Assembly (NCBI RefSeq): GCF_002960625.1
Contig: NZ_POJH01000017.1
Location: 62,001 to 126,000, forward strand
Source: Streptococcus suis
GTDB lineage: Bacteria; Bacillota; Bacilli; Lactobacillales; Streptococcaceae
DNA: 64,000 bases
Direction of reading: 5' to 3'
Made by a program: the position numbers and the translations under genes
Shown: in pieces, positions 15,201 through 23,722 of the stretch
Position numbering within the stretch: the stretch's first letter is position 1
Layout: each line of letters opens with the position of its first letter
Notes under the pieces: generated by a model
What the model was told of the DNA's origin: nothing
The model's database searches: none
The model's input: only the letters and a program-made list of their open reading frames with translations

Positions 15201-18016
15201 AAGTTCACTTGTCTAAGCAGGAAACGGATGATTTAGACGAAACTAGTCATACCTATACTTTCAAAGGATTATTCGATCCAGCTAATCCAGATTTTGTTCC
15301 TGGAGATTTTGTTTTGAGGGTAGTTCCGAAGCCTGTAATTGGTGCTGAAGTGCTGGCAGATATGTGGAAGTTTAAACAATTAAAAAGTAAGATGGAACTG
15401 TTGGTTAACGAGGAGAAAATTGACTATGCAACCTATCTTAAGCAACTTTTTTCACTAAACAACCACTCGAAACAGACGGATAAACACTCTCGCTATTATC
15501 TAGATTTAATTATTCCATTCTTAAAAGATATTACTAATGCTGCAGAGGAGAATAATACTGACCTAAAATTTGTCAAATGTATTAATGCTTTTTCTAAAAT
15601 TATATTAGGAAGAGAAGAAGCAGAGAATAGTAAAGTTGAAAATTCAATTTTACCTACGATTGCTGGAGCGGCTGATTCTGTTTCTAGATTGCTAGAGATT
15701 TGGGATAGCTACCAAGATATTCTTAAATTAGATTCTGCTGATGAAGTCAGCAAAGCAACGATGTTTTCTAATTTATTAGGTAGTGCAGAAGTGGGACTTC
15801 AGGCAGTAGAGTTCTTACTGCTTGAGTTACTGTATAATGACGTCCTTAATGAAGCTAAAATATTAGGTGTTGATAAAAACTTCATTGAAAAATTTGAAAA
15901 AGGGCACAATTTGTATATGTATACAGCCGCGGTCCCATTTGTTTATAATTCAATTGCCAATGTTGGGAAATTCGCAGGTGGTCCTGGAAAGTTATTCAGT
16001 GCAGCCTTTACTGGTGTGAAAGCTGTGGGAGACGGAGCTATAAAATTTATAAACTGGGCTAAAAGTGGTTTTGATGGTAATAAAGATTTGAAGGATTGGG
16101 AAAAGATTCCTACTTTTGATGAATTAAAAAATGTAGCATATAAAGATATGATGCTAAGTTTTTACTATGATTTGAATAGCGAATATAGTAAAAAGTTTGG
16201 AAGCTCGTTTTGGTCAAATTTTACAGGTTCTATTACGACTCCTTTCAACCTCAATCTCGAATCCTATACTCCAATTATCGACCCATCTGGTCGTGTCCTT
16301 AACAGTGTGACTGGTAAGCCTGTTGTGAATGCGACGGCCAAAGTTTACTATAAGGATAAGGATGGTAAGGAGGTGCTGTGGAATGCAGGTGATTATTCAC
16401 AGCTCAATCCTGTTTTGACCACGATTCATGGAGAGTATGCTTGGGACGTACCAGAAGGTTTGTGGAAGGTGAAGATTGAAAAGGATGGCTATGAGGTAGC
16501 AGAATCTGACTGGCTTCCAGTTCCACCACCACAGACTGAGGTGAATTTCAATCTCCAACCGAAAACTTATTCCTTGGAATTTATTCTAGATGGAGGAAAA
16601 GCTATTTCAATCTTACCGACTAGCTACATGACAGAAGTGGAACTTGCTTTGCCATCTGCAGAGAAAGAGGGCTATGATTTCTTGGGCTGGTTTGATAATG
16701 AAACTAGAACAGGATTACCAGTAACAACCACCCTATTCTCTACTGTTGGGAACAAGAAATTATGGGCAGCTTGGGCTAAACCGTTGGTTAAAGAGCTACC
16801 AACAGTTGCTCCAACTGCAGTCGCTTTACCAACTGTTAAGCTAACAAGGGTAGAAAGACCAATCAAGTCAGTAGAGGTTATCTATCTGGAAGATGCCAAT
16901 CTGCTAGTTGGAGAAAACCGAGAAGAAACTGGTCAAGATGGTTTGCTAGTTGTCGAAGTTGCTGAATTTATCTTAGATGGTCAGGTGACTGAAACTCAAG
17001 AATTTGAAGTATCCCGTACTGTAGCAACTCCACGCAAGATTTACCGAGGGACCAAGGTTGTGTCTGTCACCCCGGTCATCACCACCCGTACTCGTCAGGA
17101 AGTTCATATCTTGACAACTGACCAAGTACTAGAGTTGGAAGATTCAGAGTTAGTTCAAGGTCAAACACGTGAAGAAGCTAGCATCAATGGTCAAGTTGTT
17201 ATTGAGATTACAGAAACCCTAACTGATGGTCAAGTTACGGCTAGGAGTGAACGAGAACTCTCTCGTACCGAGGCTATTCCACGCAAGATCTACCGAGGTA
17301 GCAAGGTTGTGTCTGTCACCCCAGTCATCACCACCCGTACTCGTCAGGAAGTTCATGTCTTGACAACTGACCAAGTACTAGAGTTGGAAGATTCAGAGTT
17401 AGTCCAAGGTCAAACCCGAGAAGAAGCCAGCATCAATGGTCAAGTTGTTATTGAGATTACAGAAACCCTAACTGATGGTCAGGTTACGGCTAGGAGTGAA
17501 CGAGAACTCTCTCGTACCGAAGCTATTCCACGCAAGGTTTATCGTGGCACAATGGTTGTTCAAGTGCCAGCAGTAGCCCCAATAGGTTCAAACTTACCAA
17601 CTGTTAAGCTAACAAGGGTAGAAAGACCAATCAAGTCAGAAACGGTTGTCTATCTAGAAGATCCTACTCTGCCAGATGGAGAAATTCGAGTAGAAGAAGG
17701 GCTTGCAGGTCTATTGGTGGTAGACATTGCTGAATACATCCTAGACGGTCAGATTGTTAAGGTAGAGGAGTTTATTCTTTCTCATCAAGAAGCAACTCCA
17801 CGTAAGATTTATCGTGGAAGGAAACAGGAAAGCATAGTAGTAGCCACAGAGCAGACACAGGCTGTCCATTTACCATCGGCAGAGGAAGGAGCTATGAACA
17901 GTCAATCCTTACCAAATACTGGTCAGTCAGATTCTGTTTACCCAGCTATTCTTGGACTATCCTTATTCTTGGCAGGTACTGCCCTCATCAAATCTAAAAA
18001 GGATGAAACAGTCTAA
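9224..18016 (+). CDS. Giant YSIRK/LPXTG surface protein with BspA-type leucine-rich repeats and G5 domains
   Basis: This is a cell-wall-anchored protein of about 2930 aa, probably an adhesin. It has a YSIRK-type signal (FSIRKLSLGVASVLLG near residues 20-35) and a Pro/Ser/Thr/Glu-rich segment (about 50-210). An array of BspA/LRR_5-type repeats follows (about 255-1650, recurring L-P-x-x-hydrophobic-x-x-I-x-x-x-A-F). Next come a beta-rich region (about 1690-2050), an unusual helical segment (about 2050-2335), a carboxypeptidase-regulatory-like domain (about 2355-2445), an InlB B-repeat-like unit (GYDFLGWFDNE ... LWAAWA), four G5-like domains (about 2540-2870), and LPNTG near 2897 with an anchor and charged tail. 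ATG 9224 has GAAAGG seven bases upstream; an in-frame TTG at 9218 is less likely. Confidence 0.95.
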   Translation: MIKKKSNRYSKSLFRQQEIFSIRKLSLGVASVLLGSLFIGGNVVQAEEISGGAESSLVVGAEEKPPVVSTEIVPASEGDSVVASDEHQVEDSAASQAVPATTTLPSQDNPSEEVGVGSENVTSVPAETIPSTSSSSVAPEPVPQPASTDKDGDDSALSPAVPATTGTSEIVQPVVEGEQVLTRSAETVGGDEGEELAGGESKDEEMLVANEDSNREPGLISLDFNSENGYEDRSAEEGSNVEEENRNKRLAYFAELNRSGFSRIEIPEGMKKIDFGAFSGNKTLKEIVLPTTLTTIEYGAFENSGLEKLVLPASLTYIGDRAFAGISTLKEVVIPKNVTYAPNIFAGSNNLKKVTFEDGITVIPASILAGTSVEEIHLPTSVEIIDSYAFSENEHLKKINLKDGVKAIHSGAFAGNSSLVQVELPDSLEYIADSAFSGTTNLTSIALPTNVKQIGYSAFYDSGLTSIHLPAKLESIGNSAFYSTRLSEVKLPASLKHLGWGAFSHIDSLKKVEVNSDIETSHYSSYWSSPFATSPLTDVTIKEGVTVVADKMFEGQSGITSLILPSSLLEVRPYAFTGVGIESLSLPAGLRKLGNHSFARSSNLKSVTIPSSLVEGDGAFIDSKKLVNISLASGTTKIIDGLFRGTGFSEFTIPEGITEIGANAFSDNDNLTTITLPSTLHAIGANAFSNTSLKRIVLPPGMKKIPDGLLQGTKVEEFVIPEGVEEIGVQAFAYNPFLKSVVLPSSLKKIGYGAFQNTGIESIIFKDGLVEIDDYAFSNTNLKSTRLPNSVTRLGSSAFSGISTLTSITLSEGLTEINVGTFSGTSLERVILPSAVTIIHDSAFSRVSTLKDIIFSDGLKRIERSAFDGTGLTDVTLPSQLEYLGAGAFATESLRSIHIPKSLKEVESIYWLPGPFTGATNLQTVTFETGIRQIVANLFRGSHIESMDLPATVEEIGSSAFAESGLKEIGLQNGLKKIGASAFYRTSLESIHIPDSVTEIGTSTFAESSKLKQAKLSASMKYIPASMFSYTRLSSINIPTGVERIDEAAFSNTKLSQVSLPEKLNEIGGSAFSYTPLTSISFPDSLEKIGGSAFWQTSLKEVIIPKTVKELGSYVFGNIATLKKAHVAKDFVGGDGTFSGSSLEKVTFEEGRTTIPREFFVNTGIKEVILPKELKVIGEGAFRSTPSLKEIDLGEKLEELGSEAFRNSGLIRITLPDSITSFGYAAFADSSSLQSVRIPDTLTAIPEEAFRNTGLLSLNLPSSVTRIERAAFSNAKISKIDFSTALESIGYGAFSGNQFEKLELPKSLKELGYSAFSDNKNLTFLYINSDLEHDRYGSYYHNGSPFKHSNYSSDIKSLYVEFKDGVTKIPAHLFAGAKQVIRVDLPEGLKEIGGSAFHGTSIMKDESKESAPKLPANENSNAEKEQQNAPFDAVSMTRLELPDSLETIGNHAFGGINTLTSVNIPKNLVVADQAFAGSRNLTHLRSNVEGVRIPDGMLESTGIATFIVPEGITEIGKYALRDNKTTDKDSAFGSSSSEPNKWAGLTNVILPSTLTKIDSRTFESTSIKFIDIPNGVSEIGEGAFRFSPELETVKLPKELKKLGGYLFEGNEKMTLLVLPDKVESIDVNAFVNMPNLEKVYIPASVNSIGENLIFNPNTTFYVAAGSYAEKYMKERNIPYEISGDDYKHYNDGIVKSSRFSVASQTLKQSGKLALDLNYSLDTAGRTIADKEIRITLPKGAVAFEKKIKIDGKEQEAIIENDVLRIKNSADSSRIQFVVTTKANELTQLQLAAQVLYKEYGIQKSEVLGHLKEEMPFLMIKADTAISGNTVRIVGRTKPNTKVEFKIAEPTIGGKMVFVHAGQKTWAEGLSLGQHVISDMTGQFETTLTLDFVKLFDVSAKQRDNFKIRAISEVDGIQVKADSEKIIFEESLPTLSSFIMKYGGKEYDLADGEADNGQLIFKPGQEFEFIVRLENDIDVAYLEVLTSRNGVVKKVHLSKQETDDLDETSHTYTFKGLFDPANPDFVPGDFVLRVVPKPVIGAEVLADMWKFKQLKSKMELLVNEEKIDYATYLKQLFSLNNHSKQTDKHSRYYLDLIIPFLKDITNAAEENNTDLKFVKCINAFSKIILGREEAENSKVENSILPTIAGAADSVSRLLEIWDSYQDILKLDSADEVSKATMFSNLLGSAEVGLQAVEFLLLELLYNDVLNEAKILGVDKNFIEKFEKGHNLYMYTAAVPFVYNSIANVGKFAGGPGKLFSAAFTGVKAVGDGAIKFINWAKSGFDGNKDLKDWEKIPTFDELKNVAYKDMMLSFYYDLNSEYSKKFGSSFWSNFTGSITTPFNLNLESYTPIIDPSGRVLNSVTGKPVVNATAKVYYKDKDGKEVLWNAGDYSQLNPVLTTIHGEYAWDVPEGLWKVKIEKDGYEVAESDWLPVPPPQTEVNFNLQPKTYSLEFILDGGKAISILPTSYMTEVELALPSAEKEGYDFLGWFDNETRTGLPVTTTLFSTVGNKKLWAAWAKPLVKELPTVAPTAVALPTVKLTRVERPIKSVEVIYLEDANLLVGENREETGQDGLLVVEVAEFILDGQVTETQEFEVSRTVATPRKIYRGTKVVSVTPVITTRTRQEVHILTTDQVLELEDSELVQGQTREEASINGQVVIEITETLTDGQVTARSERELSRTEAIPRKIYRGSKVVSVTPVITTRTRQEVHVLTTDQVLELEDSELVQGQTREEASINGQVVIEITETLTDGQVTARSERELSRTEAIPRKVYRGTMVVQVPAVAPIGSNLPTVKLTRVERPIKSETVVYLEDPTLPDGEIRVEEGLAGLLVVDIAEYILDGQIVKVEEFILSHQEATPRKIYRGRKQESIVVATEQTQAVHLPSAEEGAMNSQSLPNTGQSDSVYPAILGLSLFLAGTALIKSKKDETV
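16826..16871 (+). repeat. 46-bp exact repeat opening the first G5 unit
   Basis: The stretch beginning TTACCAACTGTTAAGC and ending ATCAAGTCAG recurs exactly at 17594-17639. The two copies open the first and fourth G5-like units of the giant surface protein, so these two units share an origin or were recently converted. Confidence 0.85.
17054..17551 (+). repeat. Two near-identical 249-bp tandem G5 units
   Basis: Units 17054-17302 and 17303-17551 (83 codons each) differ at only a few bases, both beginning AAGGTTGTGTCTGTCACC or a close variant at the junction. This marks a recent tandem duplication inside the giant gene. Copy number is expected to vary between strains. Confidence 0.88.
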
Positions 18017-18040
18017 ACCAGACCTTTGAAAAGAAAACAC

Positions 18041-18085
18041 ATCTGGCAATCCTTCCTTATAAGATTGCCAGATAGTTTCTTTTTA
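18041..18085 (+). terminator. Terminator of the giant surface gene
   Basis: ATCTGGCAATC (18041-18051) and GATTGCCAGAT (18063-18073) form a perfect 11-bp stem followed by AGTTTCTTTTT. Confidence 0.88.
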
Positions 18086-18170
18086 GAAAGTAAAGTGATG
18101 GCGGCGAACAAATAGAAGTTCCGGTTAGGAATTTAGGGTAGGTTTGAAGTATAAAAACAAAGGAGGTTAT

Positions 18171-20267
18171 ATGCAAAAGAAATACAAAATTGACCAACGT
18201 GGTCAGAATATTGGATTCTGGCAGGCAGGTCGCGATTGTCTACGTGGTTCTTTTAGTTATGGTGGCTACACTACTAGAAAGGGATATTTTTTTGGTGGAT
18301 TAATCATCAGCTTACCAGGAATCGTTCTAGAGATTTTTTCTTCAATCCTAGTAATGTCTAGTGTGTCAAGTATGCTGACTAATCCAGAAGCCAGTGGTGC
18401 TAGTTTTACAACTGGAATGACACTATCGATGCTTGGTATGGTCTGTACGTTCTTAGCAATTATTCCTGGCTTACCTAGTACTGTCCGTCGGCTCAGGGAT
18501 GCTGGATTGAATAACCAAGGTATTATTATTTTTCTGGCTAGTTCACTGATTCTTGCATTGTTACCAGTAATCAATATTGTGGTCTTCATTGTTAATATTT
18601 ATGTCACTTGCCAGCCATCCGGTCGTTTTTTGACAGATGAAAAAGATCATCTTTTTTTCTCTAATCGTGAAGAAGAGCAGCAAGACCATTGGACACCCCA
18701 ACAACCTTTTAACCAAGTCGTAGAAACTGTTACCGATGAAAATGCAGGAGATTCTGCTCGACAAATTCAAGAGGCTGATGTTACTAAAAGTTCACAGGAA
18801 GAGTACAAAACGTCGAATCCTATTACACAAGAAATCCAAAATGACTTGGATGAAATGGTTATGGGAGTATCAAGTTATGTTTCACCTTCTGATACAGCTA
18901 CAAGAGTTAGTGCGCCCTCATCACCTAATGGTATTGTAGAGGAGATGAGAAATCCAGATGGTACTCCTTATTCTAGTGTATACAGTCAAAAAAGCACGAA
19001 TAAATTCATGGTCATTGGGGTCATTGCAGCAGTCATTTTATGTATAGCTGGTCTTTCTATTTTAGTGACGAATAAGCAAAATACTGCACAACATTCATCT
19101 ATCCTTCCAGTCCATAAGACCATCGATGTCTCCACCTATGACATGGTTTTGTATTCAGATGGGGAATCGGGTAATGGTACTGCCGAAGTAGAAATTACCT
19201 CTATTCCTTACTATGAAGGTTACGATGAAGAGATTGAACAATTATTGTGGAATCCAATCGTGACGCTATCAAAAGAGAATCATTTGAGTAATGGAGACGT
19301 GGTGACAGTAAGGATTGAGTTGGACCCGGATGAACTAGAACGATTGGGACTGGATGCGACAGGAATCTATGAGCAGGATGTGACGATTAGCAAATTGGAC
19401 GAACCCTATGTGGTCCAAGAAAGTTCTACTTCACAACATAGTGTCCTGTCAAATGCAATCATTACAAATATTTCAGCAACTTCCTACCTTTCTGAGCCAC
19501 AACATCATTTAGAACATTTGCCAAAAAATGTTATAGATGGAGATCGGACGACCGCTTGGGTAGAGAATGTTAGTGGACAGGGAATTCAGGAATCCATCAC
19601 ATTAACACTAGACGGGGTTTATAACATTTCCCAAATGTCTATCTATTCGGGTTACCAATTGAGTGATGATATCTACTATAAAAATTCTAGACCAGCAAGA
19701 ATTCGATTGACATTTTCAGACAATAGCTATCAAGAGCTTGATATCAATGACCAGATGGGTGAACAGTTAATTGAACTTCCCCAGTCAGTAAACACTTCAT
19801 CAGTAACGGTGACAATTTTAAAAACTTATTTTGGGAATAAGTACGAAGACACAGCCATATCGGACATCCGCTTTATTGGCCAAAAATCCCAAGGAAGTGC
19901 AGCGCCGAGTTCACCAACTTCCTCACTCGTTTCTCAAGAAGAATGGCCCCTTTCAAAGCAAAATGAGTTGGCTCAATATATGGTGCAATTTGGTAATGAG
20001 ATGAACCAGCCCAACTACCAACGGATTGCTATCACCAAGCCTGTTGTTTGGTCAGGCAGAGAGTTGGATGAGAATTTTAAAATTTTAGATGGATACGAGT
20101 ATTGGTACGACAATTATACCAAGGTGCATAGGTATATTTTTGTTGTGAACGTAACGGGAGAGCCAGTTGTACTCTATTCTAAAGACACTGGAGATCCAGA
20201 ATTCTATCGGGTCGGCTTGACTCAGAATGAGATGCTGCCTGGAGCTTTTCGAGAAATCTATTATTGA
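18171..20267 (+). CDS. Membrane protein with DUF805 and a C-terminal F5/8-type C (discoidin-like) domain
   Basis: This protein is about 698 aa. Residues 20-150 form a DUF805-like module (RGSFSYGGYTTRKGYFFGG, then several membrane helices, with RRLRDAGLNN in a loop). A polar linker (about 155-270) leads to another membrane helix (VIGVIAAVILCIAGLSIL, about 280). The extracytoplasmic part holds a discoidin/NADase-type glycan-binding-like domain (VIDGDRTTAWVEN ... ESITLTLDG ... ISDIRFIG, about 425-580) and a C-terminal tail. Residues and order suggest an envelope protein that binds sugar or protein; the ligand is unknown. ATG 18171 follows AAAGGAGG at ideal spacing; an upstream in-frame TTG at 18144 was rejected. 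Confidence 0.88.
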   Translation: MQKKYKIDQRGQNIGFWQAGRDCLRGSFSYGGYTTRKGYFFGGLIISLPGIVLEIFSSILVMSSVSSMLTNPEASGASFTTGMTLSMLGMVCTFLAIIPGLPSTVRRLRDAGLNNQGIIIFLASSLILALLPVINIVVFIVNIYVTCQPSGRFLTDEKDHLFFSNREEEQQDHWTPQQPFNQVVETVTDENAGDSARQIQEADVTKSSQEEYKTSNPITQEIQNDLDEMVMGVSSYVSPSDTATRVSAPSSPNGIVEEMRNPDGTPYSSVYSQKSTNKFMVIGVIAAVILCIAGLSILVTNKQNTAQHSSILPVHKTIDVSTYDMVLYSDGESGNGTAEVEITSIPYYEGYDEEIEQLLWNPIVTLSKENHLSNGDVVTVRIELDPDELERLGLDATGIYEQDVTISKLDEPYVVQESSTSQHSVLSNAIITNISATSYLSEPQHHLEHLPKNVIDGDRTTAWVENVSGQGIQESITLTLDGVYNISQMSIYSGYQLSDDIYYKNSRPARIRLTFSDNSYQELDINDQMGEQLIELPQSVNTSSVTVTILKTYFGNKYEDTAISDIRFIGQKSQGSAAPSSPTSSLVSQEEWPLSKQNELAQYMVQFGNEMNQPNYQRIAITKPVVWSGRELDENFKILDGYEYWYDNYTKVHRYIFVVNVTGEPVVLYSKDTGDPEFYRVGLTQNEMLPGAFREIYY

Positions 20268-20318
20268 ACAACTTGACTTTTCATAGGTGTTTCTTTGTTA
20301 TTGTTAGGGGGTGTAAAA

Positions 20319-23300
20319 GTGAAAAAGAGAATGGCCTTACTATTCATCAGTGTCATACTGATTGGTATAGCTCCACAATTTTTGGTCTTGTCAAATCAGA
20401 CGAACATAGTTCATGCAGAAACAAAAACGCAAAAAGCTTTAACGCAACCGCTGATGTCCCTCGGTGTTTCGCTGACAGAAAAACAAAAGACTGAAACCAA
20501 ACGTCTGTTGGGTGACAGTCATATCAGTGACAACCAAGTTCTTTCTGTAACTGGAAAGATGGTATCAAAATACACAGGTTCTGCTGACTCGGATGCCAAA
20601 ATTTACTCCAGCGCCTTCATTAAACCCCTAGAAAAAGGTTCAGGGGTACGAGTTGAAATTGTGACCCCTGATAAGATTACGATGATTTCAGCAGCAACCT
20701 ATCAAAATGCCGCTATTACATCCGGTGTGTCGGATATTCTGATTCGGATTGCTTCTGTAGAAACGGTTACGGGTGAAGGTGCCTTGGCAGGTGTTTATGC
20801 CCTGTTAGAACAAGCTGGAATTGCAGTTGACCAGACTACTGTTCAAATGAGTCAGGACGAGATCGCTTTAATAGAGAAAATCAAGGCTGAAACGTCCCTA
20901 TCAGATGAAGAAGCCAACAAACTGATTGCAGAATTAAAGAAGACAATCACGTCTAATCTAGTAAAAAAGAAAGCCATCACGGATGAGTGGTTGCAGAAGC
21001 GTCTAGATGAGATTTGTGCCAGTTATCATGTTACATGTAGCGACGGACTAAGAGCAGAAATCATCGCTTGGTTAAGCTCCTATTCGAAAACGGATATTGC
21101 AAAATCTACTAAGACTGTCAAGCAACTCGAACAAAGCATCCTAACGACTGAGTGGGCGGAAGTGTTATCAACATTGGATAGGGTATTAAATCCTGACGAG
21201 ATTCTTGCACTTGAGAAGATGGACTATAGTGATAAAAAAGCATATCATGCCATCATTGATGCTGTTTATCAAAACTTGCTCGTGGAAATTAAGGAGGGAC
21301 GACTAGATAAAGTTAAGCTAATCTACTCACAGTCCTTTGTCATCGAGAGAATGTTGTCAAATCCTTCTATCAAAGAAAAGGAAGCTTTGAATTATATCCG
21401 TACTCTATGCTATTACTTCATTGCCTTTAAAGAAGATGGGAAGCTATCCGATGCTTTAACAAGAAATCAGAAACCAGTCTGGTTAATAGCGGATTCGACA
21501 AAGGCAAACTTTCTCTATGCCTTGAAGCGTTATAAAAATATTTCTCAGAATCCAAACTTGCAGGAAATCGTTAACCGCATTGCCCTTGCAACAGGCTATG
21601 CTTATGAAGCCTTTCTTTATGAAGACATCCAACAAGAAGGAGAGTTTATTCACCTAACCATTGTTTGTCCTTGCTTAGATCAGAAAACGCAGATTAGTGC
21701 TGTTTATAATCTAAAAACAGGAGAATGTGTACTAAAAGATGGTAAGAAAACTAGTAAAACTAAGCTTTATGATTTTAAAAAACAGTATAAGGTAAATATC
21801 GAAGACAAGTATCAGCAGTTGGTGGATAATCTGAAGGCATACCAGTTGTCCGATGCAGATGTAGCCATTTTCAATGCAAGTAATATCAAACAGTCTGTCT
21901 ACAATGCCTATAAAGAAGTTGTTGAGCAATTCTATCAATTCTCTCTATCATCAGATGCTCTTCCTAACAATTATTCTTATATCCCTATACTTGATGATAT
22001 CACATACCCACCTGGAGCTAGACAGTTTAAATATGCCTTATTTGATCTGAATAGAGATGGGATTGATGAGTTGATTATCAGTGATGGGGATAATAACCAC
22101 CTAGCTGTATACACTTATAACAAGGGAGCTGTTTTATTAAAAGGAGTTAGTGGTTATCGTAATCATATGCAAGTTTTCCAAGATGGAAAGATTGTTACAT
22201 ATGGTTCCGGAGGTGCAGATGTTTCAGGTGTGACTATTTATACACTAGAAAATGCTGATAAAGGTCTAGTTGAACTGCACACCTTAACCAGAGAATTTAA
22301 CCAGTCTGCCTCTCAATCACGTTATATTGTGGGTAAATATGATAGCAGTACTGAAATTTATCACGGTCAAGAAGAGTATTTGAGGCAGTATGGACAATAT
22401 GCACCGTATCTTTCAATTGGCCCCTATACTTTTATTGACTCTTCACTTTCTGCGGCTATTTTAGACTTGAGTATTTTTCGTGATATCAGTGATAGAAAGG
22501 TCTTTGAAGCGACCTCCGAAGAGAAAGTTTCTGTCAAAGATCAGAAAAAAACGTCCAATACAGAGAAAAAGGCATCTCCGTCCTTTACTAACCTAACAGC
22601 AGCAGATAAACAGGAAATAGAAGAGTTGGTATTAAAGGGGCGTGCCTATAATAGCGAAGTTTTTGCTCGAAATGAGAAATATATTGGTACAGTTCCGAGC
22701 GCCCTGACAGAGCCAGCAATTCATTATGATACGACTGATAAATATGTCACATTGAGCGAATTAACGGATGCCTATAATTCCTATAAGGCAGGTACTTATA
22801 ATAGTGATGATATATTGCGAATTTGGAAAAATATATACGATATGGAAGAAATTGATGCCTCTTATAAGGATCAAGTTGGTCCGATTTTTGGAACAACTGA
22901 ATATGGGCTCAAGTACTATAAGGGTGACCAGACCTTTGTATTAAACCATGGCGGTTTTGGATACTCAAATAGTTTTAATGTTTTGCAAGAGGGATGGAAA
23001 ATAGAAGAAACCTATGTCGATGTTCCAGTGGCTATGACCACTCTTGGGGAAACTGCAGCGACTACCCCAAGCTATATTGTACGTGTTAAGTTGAACAACA
23101 AACAATACAAGGGTGGCAGTGGTCAGTCTAGTAAATTTTATATCGAAAATGTAGGAACGATTATTGATACTAAATCAGACGGTTCTTACATCACTTGGTC
23201 TACTAGACAATCTAAAAAATTATATGAAGCGATACAAGCTTATGGAAAAAAAGAAGGACTCGCCTTCCAATTTGATAGGGAACCGTTATTATCCTCGCCT

Positions 23301-23606
23301 GGAGAGTATCAAATAGCTGTTTTTACAGATAGTTCAGATAGGGAACCTGATATTAAAACCTTATTCTATTTTGGAATGGGGACTACATACGATTATTATT
23401 TCTTGTCAAGATACGATGCTGTTGGCAACTCAACAATTCCAACACGGTATGTATTCACTATTCATGGAGGTAAGCCTGTCTTACTATTAAACCGTCAGAG
23501 TGATGCAGGTTATCAAATCCCAGGAACAAGCACCTATATCCCTACTTTTACCTTAGTAACCGATGAGCTACAACAAGAGTTTAGTCAGATATTTTCTGAG
23601 GAATAA
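20319..23606 (+). CDS. Secreted DUF1002 (YpuA-like) protein with long C-terminal extension
   Basis: This is an extracytoplasmic protein of about 1095 aa. It has a signal peptide (KKRMALLFISVILIGIAP ... VHAETK), then a DUF1002/YpuA-like region (about 40-190, including ITSGVSDILIRIASVETVTGEGALAGVYAL). Helical Lys/Glu-rich sequence follows to about 530. A calcium-loop-like motif DLNRDGIDEL lies near 575, and two further regions contain repeated aromatic and glycine residues. No sortase motif is present, so it is released or held non-covalently. GTG 20319 has AGGGGG eight bases upstream; ATG 20331 is an alternative. Only about 50 bases separate it from the DUF805 gene, so they likely form one transcript. 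The function of DUF1002 is unknown. Confidence 0.85.
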   Translation: MKKRMALLFISVILIGIAPQFLVLSNQTNIVHAETKTQKALTQPLMSLGVSLTEKQKTETKRLLGDSHISDNQVLSVTGKMVSKYTGSADSDAKIYSSAFIKPLEKGSGVRVEIVTPDKITMISAATYQNAAITSGVSDILIRIASVETVTGEGALAGVYALLEQAGIAVDQTTVQMSQDEIALIEKIKAETSLSDEEANKLIAELKKTITSNLVKKKAITDEWLQKRLDEICASYHVTCSDGLRAEIIAWLSSYSKTDIAKSTKTVKQLEQSILTTEWAEVLSTLDRVLNPDEILALEKMDYSDKKAYHAIIDAVYQNLLVEIKEGRLDKVKLIYSQSFVIERMLSNPSIKEKEALNYIRTLCYYFIAFKEDGKLSDALTRNQKPVWLIADSTKANFLYALKRYKNISQNPNLQEIVNRIALATGYAYEAFLYEDIQQEGEFIHLTIVCPCLDQKTQISAVYNLKTGECVLKDGKKTSKTKLYDFKKQYKVNIEDKYQQLVDNLKAYQLSDADVAIFNASNIKQSVYNAYKEVVEQFYQFSLSSDALPNNYSYIPILDDITYPPGARQFKYALFDLNRDGIDELIISDGDNNHLAVYTYNKGAVLLKGVSGYRNHMQVFQDGKIVTYGSGGADVSGVTIYTLENADKGLVELHTLTREFNQSASQSRYIVGKYDSSTEIYHGQEEYLRQYGQYAPYLSIGPYTFIDSSLSAAILDLSIFRDISDRKVFEATSEEKVSVKDQKKTSNTEKKASPSFTNLTAADKQEIEELVLKGRAYNSEVFARNEKYIGTVPSALTEPAIHYDTTDKYVTLSELTDAYNSYKAGTYNSDDILRIWKNIYDMEEIDASYKDQVGPIFGTTEYGLKYYKGDQTFVLNHGGFGYSNSFNVLQEGWKIEETYVDVPVAMTTLGETAATTPSYIVRVKLNNKQYKGGSGQSSKFYIENVGTIIDTKSDGSYITWSTRQSKKLYEAIQAYGKKEGLAFQFDREPLLSSPGEYQIAVFTDSSDREPDIKTLFYFGMGTTYDYYFLSRYDAVGNSTIPTRYVFTIHGGKPVLLLNRQSDAGYQIPGTSTYIPTFTLVTDELQQEFSQIFSEE

Positions 23607-23662
23607 ATGTGGAGAAGTAGGTAATTAGTTCTATATAGTATGGGGGGTATGGATAGGAGCTA

Positions 23663-23698
23663 AAAAGACAGTCATTTGGCTGTCTTTTAGGTTTTTAT
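23663..23698 (+). terminator. Terminator after the DUF1002 gene
   Basis: AAAAGACAG (23663-23671) pairs with CTGTCTTTT (23680-23688) over an 8-base loop, followed by AGGTTTTT. Confidence 0.8.
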
Positions 23699-23707
23699 AG
23701 GTTTTTC

Positions 23708-23716
23708 TGCTATAAT
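23708..23716 (+). promoter_or_regulatory. Extended -10 promoter, apparently giving a leaderless mscS transcript
   Basis: TGCTATAAT is a perfect extended -10 element. Only six bases separate it from the ATG at 23723, so transcription should begin at or within a base or two of the start codon. No ribosome-binding site is present. Confidence 0.6.
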
Positions 23717-23722
23717 GAACGT

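Noticed and set aside
9980-17860. Regular repeats considered as a CRISPR array
   Set aside because: They are in-frame protein repeats (leucine-rich and G5), without short identical repeats and unique spacers.
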